A stretch of DNA of 8,048 nt from an uncultured Actinomycetes bacterium (GTDB lineage Bacteria > Actinomycetota > Aquicultoria > CAJVYJ01). Position 1 is the first letter of the stretch. Each line of letters opens with the position of its first letter. Shown here piece after piece: positions 6,935 to 8,048 of the stretch. The notes under the pieces were generated by a model, which saw only the letters and a program-made list of their open reading frames with translations, did not search any database and had not been told where the DNA came from. The DNA is taken from positions 1 to 8,048 of the forward strand of contig CAJVYJ010000077.1 in the NCBI GenBank assembly GCA_913009475.1, written 5' to 3'. The translations under genes were made by a program, and so were the position numbers.

Positions 6935-7897
6935 TTATATTTGAGCCTGTTCAATAATTCTTTTAAGCGTCGCCTCAAATTGAGGATAAGAGATGGAAAT
7001 GCACTCGGCGTTTTGGATGATTGTTTCCCCTTTGGCAATCAGTCCGGCTATCGCCAGCGACATTGCCAATCGGTGATCGCCGTGACTGTCAACGACAGCA
7101 CCGCGTAGCGATGTGGGGCCGTCAATAATAAAACCATCAGCTTGGCCTTCAATTTTTGCCCCCATCTTTCTTAGTTCACTGACCAGATAAGTAATTCTGT
7201 CCGTTTCCTTAACTCGCAACTCCGCCGCGTCCTTAACAATCGTCCGCCCCTCCGCTTGGGTAGCGAGGACCGCTATAATCGGCAGTTCATCAATTAACCG
7301 CGGTATAATAGCGCCGCCGATTTCAGTTGCCGCTAGAGCCTGACTTTTAATAAATAATGTTCCCACCGGTTCATTGGCTAGTACTTTTTGTTCAAGCACT
7401 TCAATTTCGGTACCCATATTTTGCAGCACTTCCAGTATGCCGATGCGCGTTGGGTTTAAACCGACGTCAACTATGGTAATTTCCGAACCCTTGACTAATA
7501 ATCCAGCGGCAATAAAATAAGCGGCTGAGGATATATCACCGGCGACAATTATATCTCTGGCTTTATAGTTACCTTGGTTTGACAGTGATATTTTAACTTT
7601 ACCGCCGCCGGCTTCCGTGCGTTGGAAGTCAATGGATAAATATTCAAAAAATCGTTCCGTATGGTCACGTGATTGGCGATTTTCGGTTATCTCACTCTTC
7701 CCCTCGGCATACATAGCGGCAAAGAGGAGCGCTGTTTTGACCTGAGCGCTGGCGACCGGCGTTAAATAGGAAATAGGTTTTAAGGATTGACCGATAATGG
7801 CGATTGGCGCTCGGCTATTATTAGAGCGGCCATAAATATCAGCGCCCATTAAACGCAAGGGCTCGATTATCCTATCCATAGGTCGGGAACGAAGAGA
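6935..7897 (-). CDS. aroA: 3-phosphoshikimate 1-carboxyvinyltransferase (EPSP synthase), N-terminus missing
   Basis: AroA joins shikimate-3-phosphate and phosphoenolpyruvate to make EPSP, the sixth step of the shikimate pathway. The 320 residues present begin inside the SLRSRPM motif and run to the natural stop. They include SAQVKTALLFAA, SRDHTERFF, GDISSAAYF, the catalytic aspartate in IPRLIDELP (codon 7291-7289), the glutamate in LRVKETDRI (codon 7207-7205) and GDHRLAM. Compared with the usual length of about 430, roughly 110-120 N-terminal residues are missing. The frame stays open to an ATG at 7954, but the first 19 codons from there are sequencing adapter, so that start is false. The truncation is therefore technical and the gene is probably whole in the organism. 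The strand and gene content suggest it once directly preceded, or still functionally accompanies, the cmk operon. Confidence 0.95.
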   Translation of the reverse strand, partial: SLRSRPMDRIIEPLRLMGADIYGRSNNSRAPIAIIGQSLKPISYLTPVASAQVKTALLFAAMYAEGKSEITENRQSRDHTERFFEYLSIDFQRTEAGGGKVKISLSNQGNYKARDIIVAGDISSAAYFIAAGLLVKGSEITIVDVGLNPTRIGILEVLQNMGTEIEVLEQKVLANEPVGTLFIKSQALAATEIGGAIIPRLIDELPIIAVLATQAEGRTIVKDAAELRVKETDRITYLVSELRKMGAKIEGQADGFIIDGPTSLRGAVVDSHGDHRLAMSLAIAGLIAKGETIIQNAECISISYPQFEATLKRIIEQAQI

Positions 7898-7955
7898 AGA
7901 TCGGAAGAGCGTCGTGTAGGGAAAGAGTGTAGATCTCGGTGGTCGCCGTATCATT
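7898..7955 (-). other. Illumina TruSeq universal adapter (sequencing contamination)
   Basis: All 58 bases match, as I remember the oligo, the reverse complement of the TruSeq universal (P5) adapter. It begins AGATCGGAAGAGCGTCGTG at 7898 and ends GCCGTATCATT at 7955; the minus strand starts AATGATACGGCGACC. It arises when a read passes through a short insert into the adapter. Real sequence stops at 7897. Confidence 0.98.
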
Positions 7956-8048
7956 AAAAAAAAAACTAAAAAAGAAAAAAAAAAAGAAAAAAAGACAGAA
8001 GAAGAAAAACAAAAAAAAGATGGTCGATATGCAAGTGAGCACGTGATA
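7956..8048. other. A-rich read-through tail after adapter, not genomic
   Basis: The stretch opens with a run of ten A and stays almost wholly A with scattered G and C to about 8018. A short mixed stretch to 8048 matches nothing I recognise. This is typical of base calls made after the end of the library molecule. No gene or signal should be annotated here. Confidence 0.9.

Noticed and set aside
6921..6936. Possible intrinsic terminator after UPF0182 (AACG-AAGA-CGTT followed by T)
   Set aside because: The stem has only 4 bp with two G-C pairs, too weak to call despite the T run; a terminator may lie inside the opposing gene.
7898..7954. N-terminal extension of AroA from an ATG at 7954
   Set aside because: The whole extension is translated TruSeq adapter and has no AroA homology; real coding sequence begins at 7897.
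7956..8048. A-rich low-complexity repeat as a genomic feature
   Set aside because: It directly follows the adapter end and has the character of base calls past the end of the library fragment.

Overview
The window is an ordinary bacterial housekeeping segment of moderate GC. On the minus strand it carries a compact gene run, read right to left from position 3908: cmk, plsC, ispH, a DUF512/PDZ radical-SAM-like gene, and der, which runs off the left edge. Neighbouring genes overlap or nearly touch (11-nt overlap, 1-nt gap, 4-nt overlap, 8-nt overlap), so they are almost certainly one operon. A UPF0182 membrane-protein gene follows on the plus strand, and then the 3' three quarters of aroA on the minus strand. 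The cmk-plsC-ispH-DUF512-der order, aroA upstream of cmk, and a UPF0182 protein suggest a Clostridia-type Bacillota or a deep-branching actinobacterial lineage. That is inference from gene content; no rRNA or other phylogenetic marker is present.

Region by region: 1-465 der (first GTPase domain only); 458-1759 DUF512 protein; 1756-2649 ispH; 2651-3256 plsC; 3246-3908 cmk; 3909-4217 a divergent intergenic region of about 300 bp; 4218-6917 UPF0182; 6935-7897 truncated aroA; 7898-7955 Illumina adapter; 7956-8048 A-rich read-through tail. The intergenic region holds candidate extended -10 promoters facing both ways, a small operator-like palindrome, and a 125-bp nested inverted repeat made of four copies of GGGGTCAG(A/G)TCTT.

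Functionally the minus-strand genes are a mixed growth cluster: CMP/dCMP phosphorylation (cmk), phosphatidic acid synthesis (plsC), the last step of the MEP isoprenoid pathway (ispH), an uncharacterised Fe-S-type protein (DUF512) and ribosome assembly (der). aroA (shikimate pathway) lies on the same strand and commonly precedes cmk in other genomes. Here the oppositely oriented UPF0182 gene and the repeat element separate them.

The right end is not biological. Bases 7898-7955 are the reverse complement of the Illumina TruSeq universal adapter, followed by poly-A-like base calls. The apparent start of the aroA reading frame (protein beginning MIRRPPRSTLFPYTTLFRS) is translated adapter. The true AroA N-terminus is missing. 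I see no evidence for a new defence, mobile or biosynthetic system. The points that repay a second look are the assembly artefact, the nested palindrome and the divergent regulatory region.
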